Shown here: positions 35,185 to 43,738 of the stretch, one piece after another | Layout of the letters: each line of letters opens with the position of its first letter | Position numbering within the stretch: the stretch's first letter is position 1 | Source: JANQHS01 sp965227315 | GTDB lineage: Bacteria > Bacteroidota > Bacteroidia > Cytophagales > CCMP332 | DNA length: 64,000 nt | Assembly: GCA_965227315.1 (NCBI GenBank) | Contig: OZ245737.1 | Coordinates: 2,976,001 to 3,040,000 of the forward strand | Direction: 5' to 3' | Translations under genes and position numbers: made by a program | Notes under the pieces: generated by a model | The model's database searches: none | Told to the model about the DNA's origin: nothing | The model's input: only the letters and a program-made list of their open reading frames with translations

Positions 35185-35582
35185 TGGCCAGCATATTTAC
35201 CAAGATCATTCGAGGTGAGATTCCCTGTCATAAGATATATGAAGATGACTGGGTCTTTTCTTTTTTAGATATCAATCCGGTCTCCAAGGGGCATACACTT
35301 TTGATCACTAAGATAGAGGTTGACTACATCTATGATCTGGAGGATGATCTTTTGAAACACCTTTTTGCGACTTCAAAAATGATTTCCCGAGCTATTGAAG
35401 AAGTTGTGCCCTGTGAGCGTATCGGTGTGGCTGTGGTGGGCTTGGAGGTGCCCCATGCCCATATTCACTTGATCCCCATCAATGAGATCAGCGACTTTTC
35501 TTTTGCCAATCCCAAGCTCTCGTTTACACAAGAAGAGTTCAGCCGGATAGCTGAGCAGATCAGTTCCCGGATCCGGGGTTGA
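35184..35582 (+). CDS. HIT-family nucleotide hydrolase/transferase
   Basis: 132 residues. The HIT signature HAHIHLIPI (about 91-99) carries the catalytic histidine; IFTKIIRGEIPCHKIYED (N-terminus) is the typical Hint-like start. Zinc cysteines are not evident. Likely hydrolyses adenosine phosphoramidates. The GTG start overlaps the greA stop, and the 3' end overlaps convergent ruvC by 23 bases. Confidence 0.92.
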   Translation: MASIFTKIIRGEIPCHKIYEDDWVFSFLDINPVSKGHTLLITKIEVDYIYDLEDDLLKHLFATSKMISRAIEEVVPCERIGVAVVGLEVPHAHIHLIPINEISDFSFANPKLSFTQEEFSRIAEQISSRIRG

Positions 35583-36132
35583 TCACCCTTCCCGGATTTT
35601 TTGACAGGAAGGAATTCCAGGATTCTTTGGATGGCCCCAGAGTTCCTTGTTGATAATGATGGCATAATGCCACGGCCAGCGCATCTGTCGCGTCAAGCTC
35701 CATGCCCTTCTCATGATCTAGATCCAGTATTTTTTCAAGCATAGAGGCAATTTGTTCTTTGGATGCGTTCCCATTTCCGGTGACAGCCTGCTTGATCTTT
35801 TTTGGAGCATATTCCGTAAAAGGGAGGCCATAGTTCAGTGCACATCCGATAACCACACCTTGAGCTCTTCCAAGCTTCAGCATTGATTGAGCATTTTTTC
35901 CATAAAAGGGAGCCTCAATAGCCAATTCGTCCGGAGAATAGGATTTTATGATCTGACTTGTCCTCTCCTGAATCGCGTTTAGTTTGAGCTGATAGTTGGA
36001 GTATTTTGTGAGGCGTATGATCCCATATTGCAATACTTCCAGTTCTCGGCCATGAACCTTGAGAATAGAGTATCCCATAATGGTGGTTCCGGGATCAACA
36101 CCAAGTATTAGTTGTTCTTTTTTCGGACTCAT
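35560..36132 (-). CDS. ruvC: Holliday junction endonuclease RuvC
   Basis: 190 residues. It cuts Holliday junctions with RuvAB. Catalytic acidic residues are visible in LGVDPGTTIMGYS (Asp), AIEAPFYGKNAQSMLKLGRA (Glu) and DATDALAVALCHH (two Asp), together with AVTGNGNASKEQ. The 3' end overlaps the convergent HIT gene. Upstream (36133-36198) the sequence carries a direct repeat, TAGTTTAA, twice. Confidence 0.95.
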   Translation of the reverse strand: MSPKKEQLILGVDPGTTIMGYSILKVHGRELEVLQYGIIRLTKYSNYQLKLNAIQERTSQIIKSYSPDELAIEAPFYGKNAQSMLKLGRAQGVVIGCALNYGLPFTEYAPKKIKQAVTGNGNASKEQIASMLEKILDLDHEKGMELDATDALAVALCHHYQQGTLGPSKESWNSFLSKNPGRVINPGSGN

Positions 36133-36198
36133 GTGTTCCAGTCCAAATTAGTTTAAAACTTAGTAACTAGTTTAACGCCCAATTCTTGTTGATAATCT

Positions 36199-37335
36199 TT
36201 GGACCTGGTTTTTTTCATCCTGTCTCTTTTTTACGCTGCCGGAATACTTTTTCTGGCATATGAGATTCAAAGAATTCCAACAGGGAACAGAAAAGGAGAA
36301 TTCGAAGATGATGCCCAACTCCCGGTAATTGCCGTGGTTGTGTGCTTTCGAAACGAGCAGGAAAACTTGCCCAATCTTTTTTCCGCTTTATCGGATCAGT
36401 CCTTATCCGATGAATATTATCATGTATTCCTTGTCAATGATAATTCCGAAGATGGCAGCGCGGAAATGGCCGGAAACTTCGTGGATTCACGTAAAAACTT
36501 CACACTATATGACCTACCTGCATTAGATGGCCAATCTCCGAAAAAGAGGGCTATAGAGCTTGTTGCTCAAAATTCAAACTCAAGCCATTACCTGTTCACC
36601 GATGCAGATTGTGTTCCGAACGAAAGCTGGATTGAGTCCTATTTTCACTTGGTTCGAAGAAGTGATCCTTTACTTGTCGGAGGGCTTGTAAAAAAGGGAG
36701 GAATAGGATTAAGGGGATTATGGGAACAGGTTGAAGGGTTGATTTTTGGTGGCATAACAGCTGTAGGATTAAGCAATAAAAAGCCACTCATGGTCAACGG
36801 TGGAAACATGCTTGTCAAATCAGAAGTTCTGAATAGGGACCCTTTTGCCGAAAACAAAGAAGTGTTCTCGGGAGATGATATGATCCTGTTGAATTCGGCG
36901 CATGCCCTGGACCCCAAAAGAATTGAATTCAATACCGACTCTGATGGTGCTGTCTTTACGAAAGAGGATCCGGGATTTGTAAAATTTTGGAATCAAAAGA
37001 TCCGATGGGCGGGAAAATGGAGATTTGATCAGGATCCATTCAACATCTCTGCGATAGGGTTACTGATCCTTTTTTATTTGTACTTCATCGTTGAAGTCGT
37101 AAGATTATTTTCTCCTCAGGCAGATCAAATGATCATCCTCAATTCCTTACTGGCTAAACTGTTTGCGGACCTGATCCTATGTTTCTCCTTCTCGAATAGC
37201 TTGAGATATGGGTTTTCCATTTTTGCTTTCCTTTTTTATGAGCTGTTCTTTGGCTTCTATTTTTTATTTTTTGGTGCTTTAAGCCGGTTTTTACCCTATA
37301 ACTGGAAAGGAAGAAAAGTGAATGATCATGGATGA
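36199..37335 (+). CDS. Membrane-associated family 2 glycosyltransferase
   Basis: 378 residues. N-terminal membrane helix, a GT-A domain (about 35-290) with VFLVNDNSEDGS, DADCVP (DxD-type, about 136-141), GDDM and QKIRWAGKW (QxxRW, about 274-282), then two C-terminal membrane helices. This is the layout of processive or polyprenol-linked GT2 enzymes, but the acceptor is unknown. The frame starts with TTG at 36199; there is no nearby ATG. The last 14 bases overlap the next gene. Confidence 0.85.
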   Translation: MDLVFFILSLFYAAGILFLAYEIQRIPTGNRKGEFEDDAQLPVIAVVVCFRNEQENLPNLFSALSDQSLSDEYYHVFLVNDNSEDGSAEMAGNFVDSRKNFTLYDLPALDGQSPKKRAIELVAQNSNSSHYLFTDADCVPNESWIESYFHLVRRSDPLLVGGLVKKGGIGLRGLWEQVEGLIFGGITAVGLSNKKPLMVNGGNMLVKSEVLNRDPFAENKEVFSGDDMILLNSAHALDPKRIEFNTDSDGAVFTKEDPGFVKFWNQKIRWAGKWRFDQDPFNISAIGLLILFYLYFIVEVVRLFSPQADQMIILNSLLAKLFADLILCFSFSNSLRYGFSIFAFLFYELFFGFYFLFFGALSRFLPYNWKGRKVNDHG

Positions 37336-37576
37336 TTCAACCTACACGGTGCTTGACGAATGTTATTTCCTGACAACCAAAATCGAACTGCTGTCATCCC
37401 TGGATATTCCGGAGGCGGATCTTCGGAAAATTCTACAGGAATCTTGGAGTGTAGGGTACCTAAGGGTTTATGAACAACCGGACGGGTTTGAATTTGGAGC
37501 GGAACATCAATTTGATTGGGATGATTGCTGGTTTGTACTATCAAAAAAGGGCTTACAGGAACATACATCAAGCTAG
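37322..37576 (+). CDS. Conserved-looking small protein, unknown
   Basis: 84 residues, acidic, no signal peptide or membrane helix. It has a tryptophan-rich C-terminus (FDWDDCWFVLSKKG) and one helix-rich N-terminal half. I recognise no domain. Start ATG 37322 or ATG 37328; overlap with the glycosyltransferase gene suggests translational coupling and real expression. Confidence 0.6.
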   Translation: MIMDDSTYTVLDECYFLTTKIELLSSLDIPEADLRKILQESWSVGYLRVYEQPDGFEFGAEHQFDWDDCWFVLSKKGLQEHTSS

Positions 37577-37604
37577 TTCTTCCAATACTCCGTAATTTTC
37601 CGTT

Positions 37605-38813
37605 ATGCTTTCAAAGGAAGGAGCACAGGATACCAAAGAGCTGGAGATCTATTCATTACTCGACCTTTCCAAGGCGATTAACGAACATAAGTCTGCCAAT
37701 CATCTTTACCAGACCTTCAGTAGATTGATGCAGGCCGCCATGAAAATAGAGAGCCTGGCGCTTTTCGTAAAGATCTCTGATTGGAAATGCGAGGTGAACT
37801 TTGGTAGTCGTGAAGATATGAAGAGCCGAAAGGCTGACCCAAAAATTCTTGAGATCAATGAGGAATGCCAGATCCTTAAAGGCTTCATATCTGAGACCTA
37901 TGATGATTTTTCACTCGTTCTTCCCATCCTTCATAAGGGAGAAATACACGCCTACCTGTTATTGGGCGGCTTTGCCAATACCGAGGAACTTCCACTGTTC
38001 CTGGACCTTCCGTTCGTGAGGACTTTTACCAATATCCTTGTGGTCGCCATCGAAAATATCAGGCTAGCTGAGCGCGAAAGGCAAAAGATCCAAATGGATC
38101 GGGAAATGGAGATCGCAAGGGGTGTGCAAATGAATTTGATCCCCAAAACCTTTCCTGATGCCGGTGATTTTCGATTGGAAGCCAAGTATTTGCCTCATAA
38201 ACAAATTGGAGGCGACTATTATGATTTTGTTGAATCGGAGAATGGGGTCTGCATCTGCCTTGGCGATGTGTCTGGCAAGGGAGTGCCTGCGGCCTTGTTC
38301 ATGTCAAACGTACAGGCGACATTCCAACTGCTGGTGGGTAGATCAATGGAGCTTGGAGATATCGTTAATGAGCTAAATAAAATTCTCGTTCTCAATGGAA
38401 AGGGCTCTCTTTTCGTTTCATTCATCATCGCGTTTTACAATAGAAAAGAGCGGACTCTCTCTTACATTAATGCCGGGCACCTACCGGGTATTTGTGCGAT
38501 CAATGACCAGGTGTTTTTGATGGACAAGGGAACAACGGTTTTGGGGGAGTTTGATGAGCTTCCATTTCTTGAGAAATCCGAGATCAAGGCCCGGGAGTTC
38601 AGAATGTTGTTCTATTCAGATGGACTTACGGAAGCGAGGAATCCTCAGGGAGAGGAATATGGCATTGACCGCGTGGTAGAGGTTTTCAAAAAGGAATCTC
38701 GAAAAAGCCCCAAAGAGCAGGTCCAAAAAGTCCTGGAGTCTTTAGATACGTTTAAAAAGGATACCTCTTTAGAGGATGATCTTACGATTTTAAGCTGCCA
38801 AATCAAGGAATAG
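37605..38813 (+). CDS. PP2C-type SpoIIE/RsbU-like protein phosphatase
   Basis: 402 residues. N-terminal GAF-like region (about 15-150), a linking coiled coil (ENIRLAERERQKIQMDREME), and a C-terminal SpoIIE phosphatase domain (about 195-400; IGGDYYDF, CLGDVSGKGVPAALFMSN, YSDGLTEARN). The metal-binding aspartates expected in PP2C folds appear in GDYYD, GDVSGKG and SDGLTEA. It likely dephosphorylates an anti-sigma antagonist, though no partner kinase is nearby. It lies in a plus-strand run of six genes. Confidence 0.88.
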   Translation: MLSKEGAQDTKELEIYSLLDLSKAINEHKSANHLYQTFSRLMQAAMKIESLALFVKISDWKCEVNFGSREDMKSRKADPKILEINEECQILKGFISETYDDFSLVLPILHKGEIHAYLLLGGFANTEELPLFLDLPFVRTFTNILVVAIENIRLAERERQKIQMDREMEIARGVQMNLIPKTFPDAGDFRLEAKYLPHKQIGGDYYDFVESENGVCICLGDVSGKGVPAALFMSNVQATFQLLVGRSMELGDIVNELNKILVLNGKGSLFVSFIIAFYNRKERTLSYINAGHLPGICAINDQVFLMDKGTTVLGEFDELPFLEKSEIKAREFRMLFYSDGLTEARNPQGEEYGIDRVVEVFKKESRKSPKEQVQKVLESLDTFKKDTSLEDDLTILSCQIKE

Positions 38814-38815
38814 CA

Positions 38816-39436
38816 TTGGCACTTTACCCGATCAAGATCCCTTCATGGGTAAAAAGAACCTTCTCAGATCTGACATGGGAGATTCAAAACCCCGGGAACC
38901 AGGTTTATCTAACATTTGATGACGGTCCTCATCCCGAGATCTCTCCCTGGGTTCTGGATCAACTGGAATCAGCAGAAGCCCTTGGGACATTTTTTTGCAT
39001 TGGTGATAATGTCAGAAAATATCCTGATACTTTCCAAAGACTCCGTGAAAATAATATGGTGGGAAATCACACCTTCAACCATTTGAATGGGTGGAGAGCC
39101 AAAAATGATCTCTATTATCAGAATATAGAATCATGCCAGCGACAAATGGGGGTTGAGACCAAGCTCTTTCGTCCACCATATGGAAGGATCAAACCATCTC
39201 AGGCCAAAAGAATAGCAAGAGAATACCGGATCATTATGTGGGATCTACTGTCTGGTGATTTTGATCCGGGCATCAATGCCCGGAAGAATGCTGATAGGCT
39301 CGTGAGTCTGGCTAAACCGGGTTCCATAATCGTGTTCCATGATAGTGAGAAAGCCTGGGAGAATTTGAAGGTCATGCTTCCAATTGTGATCAGGGGAATA
39401 AAGGGCAGAGGTTTGGATCTTGGCAAAATCGTTTGA
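38816..39436 (+). CDS. NodB-type polysaccharide deacetylase
   Basis: 206 residues, no signal peptide seen. The five NodB motifs are present: TFDDGPHPEIS (about 32-42), GNHTFNHLNGW (metal His pair, about 81-91), RPPYGR, a WDLLSGDFDP segment and VFHDSEK. It would remove acetyl groups from a polysaccharide or peptidoglycan sugar. The start is TTG 38816, three bases after the phosphatase stop. Confidence 0.88.
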   Translation: MALYPIKIPSWVKRTFSDLTWEIQNPGNQVYLTFDDGPHPEISPWVLDQLESAEALGTFFCIGDNVRKYPDTFQRLRENNMVGNHTFNHLNGWRAKNDLYYQNIESCQRQMGVETKLFRPPYGRIKPSQAKRIAREYRIIMWDLLSGDFDPGINARKNADRLVSLAKPGSIIVFHDSEKAWENLKVMLPIVIRGIKGRGLDLGKIV

Positions 39437-39439
39437 ACC

Positions 39440-40219
39440 ATGAGCTTGATAGATACACATTGTCATATTTATGCCGAGAGGTTTGATACTGATTTATCCG
39501 AGGTATTGCAGAGAGCTCGTGACGTTGGTATAGAGAAGATCCTGATGCCAAACATCGATTCAAGTTCTATTGAGTCAATGCTGAAACTTGAAGAGGAGTA
39601 TTTGGGATATTGCATTCCCATGATGGGGCTTCATCCCTGCTCCGTTGGTGCAGATCTTGAAAAGGAAATGGAGATCGTTCGGGAATGGTTCGATCGTAGG
39701 GATTTTATTGCCGTAGGAGAACTGGGGTTGGATCTGTACTGGGACCAATCCACGCTTCAAGATCAGATCAAGGCCTTGGAGGAACAATTTGAAATAGCTA
39801 TCGAGAAAGGAATACCTGCTGTGATCCATTGCCGTGAGGCCTTTGATGAGCTCATGCCGGTTTTAAAAAGATACCAGCCGAAAGGATTAAGAGCTGTTCT
39901 TCATTGCTTTACAGGGACATATGAATACGCCCGTGAGTGTATCGATATGGGCTTTTATCTCGGTATCGGTGGCGTCGTTACCTTCAAAAATGGTGGAGTG
40001 AAAGAGTTGGTTGAGCAGCTTGGTTTGACAAATATGGTTCTGGAAACAGACTCACCCTATTTGGCACCAGTACCACATCGGGGTAAAAGAAACGAGCCGT
40101 CCTATGTGAATCTTGTTGCATTGAAAATTTCAGATATCCTTGAATTAACGCTGGAGGAGGTTATGGTACAAACCGGAAAAAATGCTGAAAGCCTGTTTAA
40201 TTTAAGCTCATGGAAATAA
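39440..40219 (+). CDS. TatD-family metallohydrolase/DNase
   Basis: 259 residues. Metal-site residues in IDTHCHIYAERF (HxH), HPCSVG, GELGLDLYW, HCREAFDE, LHCFTG and ETDSPYLAP. TatD enzymes are 3'-5' exonucleases implicated in DNA repair. The next gene overlaps by 10 bases. Confidence 0.93.
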   Translation: MSLIDTHCHIYAERFDTDLSEVLQRARDVGIEKILMPNIDSSSIESMLKLEEEYLGYCIPMMGLHPCSVGADLEKEMEIVREWFDRRDFIAVGELGLDLYWDQSTLQDQIKALEEQFEIAIEKGIPAVIHCREAFDELMPVLKRYQPKGLRAVLHCFTGTYEYARECIDMGFYLGIGGVVTFKNGGVKELVEQLGLTNMVLETDSPYLAPVPHRGKRNEPSYVNLVALKISDILELTLEEVMVQTGKNAESLFNLSSWK

Positions 40220-41268
40220 TCAAGCTCAACACTGCGGCACCCGCCTCACCTGAGAGATCCATTCTGATGGTTTATACCGGCGGAACTCTTGGCATGATCC
40301 GTAAAGATCCGAATAGCCCCCTGACTCCGATTAATTTTGAACATCTGCAGAAAAATATACCTGAGCTTTCTTCCCTCAGCATTGATCTTGGGGTTTATGC
40401 CTACTCTCCTCCATTGGATTCATCATACATCGGTCCTTCTCACTGGATCGAGATGGCATCGATCATTGCATCGAACTATGACTCTTATGACGGTTTTGTT
40501 GTTCTTCATGGCACCGATACCATGGCCTACTCGGCATCCTGTCTGAGTTTCCTTTTACAAAACCTTCAAAAACCTGTGGTCTTTACCGGAGCGCAATTGC
40601 CGATCGGCTATCGAAGGACCGATGCCAGGAATAATATTTTGACCGCTTTGGAGATCGCCTCGGATCATGATTCAGGAATGCCCAAGGTACCCGAGGTGAG
40701 TGTTTACTTCGACTATGTTTTGTTCAGAGGCAATCGAGCAAGTAAGATTGAGAGCAATTATTTTGACGCCTATAAGTCGGAGAACTACCCGGCATTGGCG
40801 AATGTGGGGGTCAGCATCGATTATTTTCCATCCTTTATCAGAAAACCGGAAGCTGGCGAGCTCAATCATTTTGACAAACTCGATACTAAGATTGAAGTGA
40901 TCAAGGTGTTTCCCGGTATGCGAATTCACCCTGAGAAGTTTATTGATCAGACCGAACCAAGTGGAGTTATACTGGAATCCTACGGTTCGGGCAACATTCC
41001 TGACGATCCGAACCTGATCAGAACCCTGGAACTTCTTTCATCGTCCGGAATTCCTGTTTTGAATCTTAGTCAATGCCCTGGAGGAGAGGTTGATCAGGGG
41101 CGTTATGAGGCGAGCAGGGTCTTAAATGAGATCGGCGTATTGAACGGTAGGGACATGACTTTCGAAGCGGGTTTAACAAAAATGATGTTCTGTTTGGGGA
41201 ATTTTTCGGATGTTGCAGAGGCGTCAAAGATGATGATCAAACCACTTGCAGGTGAAATCAAAGATTAA
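40210..41268 (+). CDS. Type I L-asparaginase
   Basis: 352 residues, no signal peptide, so cytoplasmic. Catalytic threonine in VYTGGTLGMIRK (about 21-32) and the second motif HGTDTMAYSAS (about 98-108). It hydrolyses asparagine to aspartate. Last gene of the run beginning with the glycosyltransferase; a tRNA-Ser gene follows on its own promoter. Confidence 0.92.
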   Translation: MEIIKLNTAAPASPERSILMVYTGGTLGMIRKDPNSPLTPINFEHLQKNIPELSSLSIDLGVYAYSPPLDSSYIGPSHWIEMASIIASNYDSYDGFVVLHGTDTMAYSASCLSFLLQNLQKPVVFTGAQLPIGYRRTDARNNILTALEIASDHDSGMPKVPEVSVYFDYVLFRGNRASKIESNYFDAYKSENYPALANVGVSIDYFPSFIRKPEAGELNHFDKLDTKIEVIKVFPGMRIHPEKFIDQTEPSGVILESYGSGNIPDDPNLIRTLELLSSSGIPVLNLSQCPGGEVDQGRYEASRVLNEIGVLNGRDMTFEAGLTKMMFCLGNFSDVAEASKMMIKPLAGEIKD

Positions 41269-41291
41269 ACTTGAAATCGCACTTTTCCAGC

Positions 41292-41322
41292 TTGCACTTA
41301 CTTCAAATTCTCAGTTTATTTG
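41292..41322 (+). promoter_or_regulatory. Promoter of tRNA-Ser
   Basis: TTG (41292-41294), a 20-base spacer and TTTATTTG (41315-41322; 7 of 8 to TAnnTTTG) lie 26 bases upstream of the tRNA. The exbB operon, starting 46 bases after the tRNA with no clear promoter of its own, may be read from here. Confidence 0.5.
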
Positions 41323-41348
41323 TGGCCCCCGAAAAGTGAGGGGAGTCA

Positions 41349-41436
41349 GGAGAGGTGACCGAGTGGCTTAAGGTGCACGCTTGGAAAGCGTGTGTGCTCC
41401 AAAAGGGTACCCAGGGTTCGAATCCCTGTCTCTCCG
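41349..41436 (+). tRNA. tRNA-Ser (anticodon GGA)
   Basis: 88 bases. The acceptor stem GGAGAGG pairs with TCTCTCC, with G as discriminator and no encoded CCA. The anticodon loop TTGGAAA flanked by CACGC/GCGTG gives GGA, which reads UCC and UCU. A long class II variable arm and the T-arm GGGTTCGAATCCC are present. Confidence 0.96.
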
Positions 41437-41482
41437 CGATTAGAAAGAAAAACCATAATATTACGTTACAATAAATAAAGCC

Positions 41483-42325
41483 ATGAGAAAATTGTCGTTT
41501 TCGCTCTTGCTTCTTGCATCACTTCTGTTCATAGCTCCGATAAGCTATGCACAAGACGAAACCGCTGAGTCCGATACCACTGAAATGGTTGAAGATGCTG
41601 ATACAGCTGCTGTCGAAGAAGTAGCCGAACCAGAGCCAGAGCCGCCAGCGGCCCTGGAGGTTGATGAGGTTGAAGAAGTCGTTGAGCAGCCTTCCTTTCA
41701 TCAAAGAGTTAAAGAAAAGTTCATTGAGGGTGGATGGGAATTTATGGGGATCGTACTCCTGTGTTTGATCCTTGGCCTGGCAATTGCCATTGAAAGGATC
41801 ATTACCTTGAACATCGCTTCCACCAATTCAAAAAAATTATTAGCTGATGTTGAGAGCGCTCTGAATAACGGGGGCGTTGATGAGGCCAAAAAAGTTTGTG
41901 CCGGTACAAGGGGACCAATCGCCTCCATATTCTCTCAGGGTCTTACTAGGGTAAGTGAAGGAATTGAGATGGTCGAAAAATCCATTATCGCCTACGGGTC
42001 TGTAGAAATGGGTAGACTGGAAAGGGGTCTTGTGTGGATCTCTCTTTTCATATCCCTTGCACCAATGCTTGGTTTCATGGGTACTGTAATCGGTATGATT
42101 GCGGCCTTTGATGCGATCCAGGCGGCAGGAGATATTTCTCCTCAGATTGTGGCCGGAGGTATCAAGGTGGCACTTTTGACCACAGTTGGTGGTTTGATCG
42201 TTGCTGTTATTCTGCAATTGTTTTACAACTACCTCATCTCAAAGATCGATGGGATTGTAAATCAGATGGAGGATGCATCCATTTCGTTTGTAGATCTTCT
42301 GGTTCGTAACAACGTAGGCAAGTAA
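41483..42325 (+). CDS. exbB: MotA/TolQ/ExbB-family proton channel
   Basis: 280 residues. Signal-like hydrophobic N-terminus (1-23), an acidic Pro/Glu-rich stretch (about 45-65), and three membrane helices typical of ExbB/TolQ, with GLVWISLFISLAPMLGFMGT (about 185-204) and KVALLTTVGGLIVAV. It forms the proton channel with the two ExbD proteins downstream, powering TonB (or Tol-like) systems. The N-terminal extension is longer than in E. coli ExbB. Confidence 0.93.
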   Translation: MRKLSFSLLLLASLLFIAPISYAQDETAESDTTEMVEDADTAAVEEVAEPEPEPPAALEVDEVEEVVEQPSFHQRVKEKFIEGGWEFMGIVLLCLILGLAIAIERIITLNIASTNSKKLLADVESALNNGGVDEAKKVCAGTRGPIASIFSQGLTRVSEGIEMVEKSIIAYGSVEMGRLERGLVWISLFISLAPMLGFMGTVIGMIAAFDAIQAAGDISPQIVAGGIKVALLTTVGGLIVAVILQLFYNYLISKIDGIVNQMEDASISFVDLLVRNNVGK

Positions 42326-42342
42326 GCCTGAAAGACACGATT

Positions 42343-42669
42343 ATGAGTGGAATAGATATTTTTATTTATACCGCCTACGCCTTGTTCTTTGTTGCAGCAG
42401 GCGCAGCAGTTCTGATGCCGCTTTACAACGCTATCGGACAGCCAAAGACCCTGATGACAGGAGCCATTGGGATCGTGGGACTCTTGATAATCTTTCTGGT
42501 TGGATGGGGCCTTTCCGGCAGTGAGGTTACCGGTGTTTATACAAAGTTCGGTGTGGCTTCCTCGGGCTCAAAAGCCATAGGGGGAGCATTGACCACCATG
42601 TATCTTCTGATCTTTCTCGCCGTTGTGGGGATTATTTATTCAGAAATAAGGACAATATTTAACCGCTAA
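42343..42669 (+). CDS. Three-helix membrane protein of the ExbB operon
   Basis: 108 residues with three predicted membrane helices and little else. It sits between exbB (17 bases) and exbD (1-base overlap). A protein in this position is found in many Bacteroidota ExbBD operons; the role is unknown, perhaps a motor accessory subunit. Confidence 0.72.
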   Translation: MSGIDIFIYTAYALFFVAAGAAVLMPLYNAIGQPKTLMTGAIGIVGLLIIFLVGWGLSGSEVTGVYTKFGVASSGSKAIGGALTTMYLLIFLAVVGIIYSEIRTIFNR

Positions 42670-43223
42670 TGCCAAGGTCTAATCGTTCTAGAGAAGCAGG
42701 GGTTAATTCAAGCTCGATGGCAGATATTGCCTTCCTGCTGTTGATTTTCTTCCTTGTGACGACCACCATTGCATCGGATAAGGGAATTCCCATGGTACTC
42801 CCTCCAAAGTCAGATCAGCAGGATGAGATAAAGCTTAAGGATAAGAATATCTTCAAGGTTTTGATCAATTCCAAGGACCAACTTCTGGTCGAAGGTGAAC
42901 CAATGGATCTCGATGATATTCGTGCAAATTGCAAGGTCTTCCTTGACAATAGGGGTAAGAATCCATCTTCATCCGAGAGCCCTCAGAAGGCTGTGGTTTC
43001 TATCAAAGCGGACAGGGGAACTACCTATGAGGTTTATCTTGAGGTTCTTGATGAAGTGACTGCGGCTTATAATGAGTTAAGAGCAGAATACCTTGGGATC
43101 ACACTTGAGCAATATCTTCAGTTGGATATGAAAGTGCCCAAGCAAAAAGCAGCATACACCGCTGCCAGGAGAGAGTTTCCTCTGCAGATTTCAGAGGCAG
43201 AACCCACAAATATCGGAGGCTGA
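42669..43223 (+). CDS. exbD: ExbD/TolR-family biopolymer transport protein, first copy
   Basis: 184 residues. N-terminal cytoplasmic RSNRSREAGVNSSSMADIAF leads into one membrane helix (about 17-38) whose conserved aspartate is in the SMADIAFLLLIF motif. Periplasmic domain about 100-184. It shares a base with the second ExbD gene (TGATG). Confidence 0.9.
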   Translation: MPRSNRSREAGVNSSSMADIAFLLLIFFLVTTTIASDKGIPMVLPPKSDQQDEIKLKDKNIFKVLINSKDQLLVEGEPMDLDDIRANCKVFLDNRGKNPSSSESPQKAVVSIKADRGTTYEVYLEVLDEVTAAYNELRAEYLGITLEQYLQLDMKVPKQKAAYTAARREFPLQISEAEPTNIGG

Positions 43224-43696
43224 TGAGTGCTCATAAATTCAAGAAAAAGACCAGTGCGAGCCAGGAGATACCCACTTCGGCCTTGCCTGATATCATCTTC
43301 ATGCTTTTGTTTTTCTTCATGGTGACAACCGTGATGAGGGAAAATACCCTGAAGGTGGAACAAAGGATCCCACCGGCGACTCAATTAAAGAAGATTGAGC
43401 GGAAATCCCTGGTAACATATATGTATGTGGGAAAACCCTTGGATCACCTGAAAGCAAAGTTTGGCAGTGAGCCTTTGATCCAGGTAAATGATGTCTTTAT
43501 TGGCACAGAAGAAATTGTTCAGTTTGTTGAAGAGGAGAGAGGCAAACTGGATGAAGTTGAAAGAGACCAGATGATCATTTCGCTGAAGGTTGATAAAGAA
43601 ACCAAAATGGGGATCATTGGAGATATAAAGCAGCAGCTGAGGGAGGCGAATGCACGGCTGCTCAACTACTCGAGTAGGTTGCCTCTGGCAGATTAA
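43223..43696 (+). CDS. ExbD/TolR-family biopolymer transport protein, second copy
   Basis: 157 residues. Same layout: a lysine-rich N-terminus, SALPDIIFMLLFFFMVTT helix (about 17-35) with the proton-relay aspartate, then a periplasmic domain. Two different ExbD proteins per ExbB is common in Bacteroidota. It ends 11 bases before a terminator. Confidence 0.9.
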   Translation: MSAHKFKKKTSASQEIPTSALPDIIFMLLFFFMVTTVMRENTLKVEQRIPPATQLKKIERKSLVTYMYVGKPLDHLKAKFGSEPLIQVNDVFIGTEEIVQFVEEERGKLDEVERDQMIISLKVDKETKMGIIGDIKQQLREANARLLNYSSRLPLAD

Positions 43697-43707
43697 AGAT
43701 CTAGCAT

Positions 43708-43736
43708 AACCCCGAAATTCCGTTTCGGGGTTTTTT
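43708..43736 (+). terminator. Intrinsic terminator after exbD, overlapping the MFS leader
   Basis: CCCCGAAA (43710-43717), loop TTCCG, TTTCGGGG (43723-43730), then six T. The U-tract ends two bases before the ATG of the next gene. Confidence 0.88.
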
Positions 43737-43738
43737 AT

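Noticed and set aside
36150..36180. Direct repeat TAGTTTAA twice between ruvC and the glycosyltransferase
   Set aside because: Too short and AT-rich to separate from chance in a 66-base gap; noted in the ruvC entry only.
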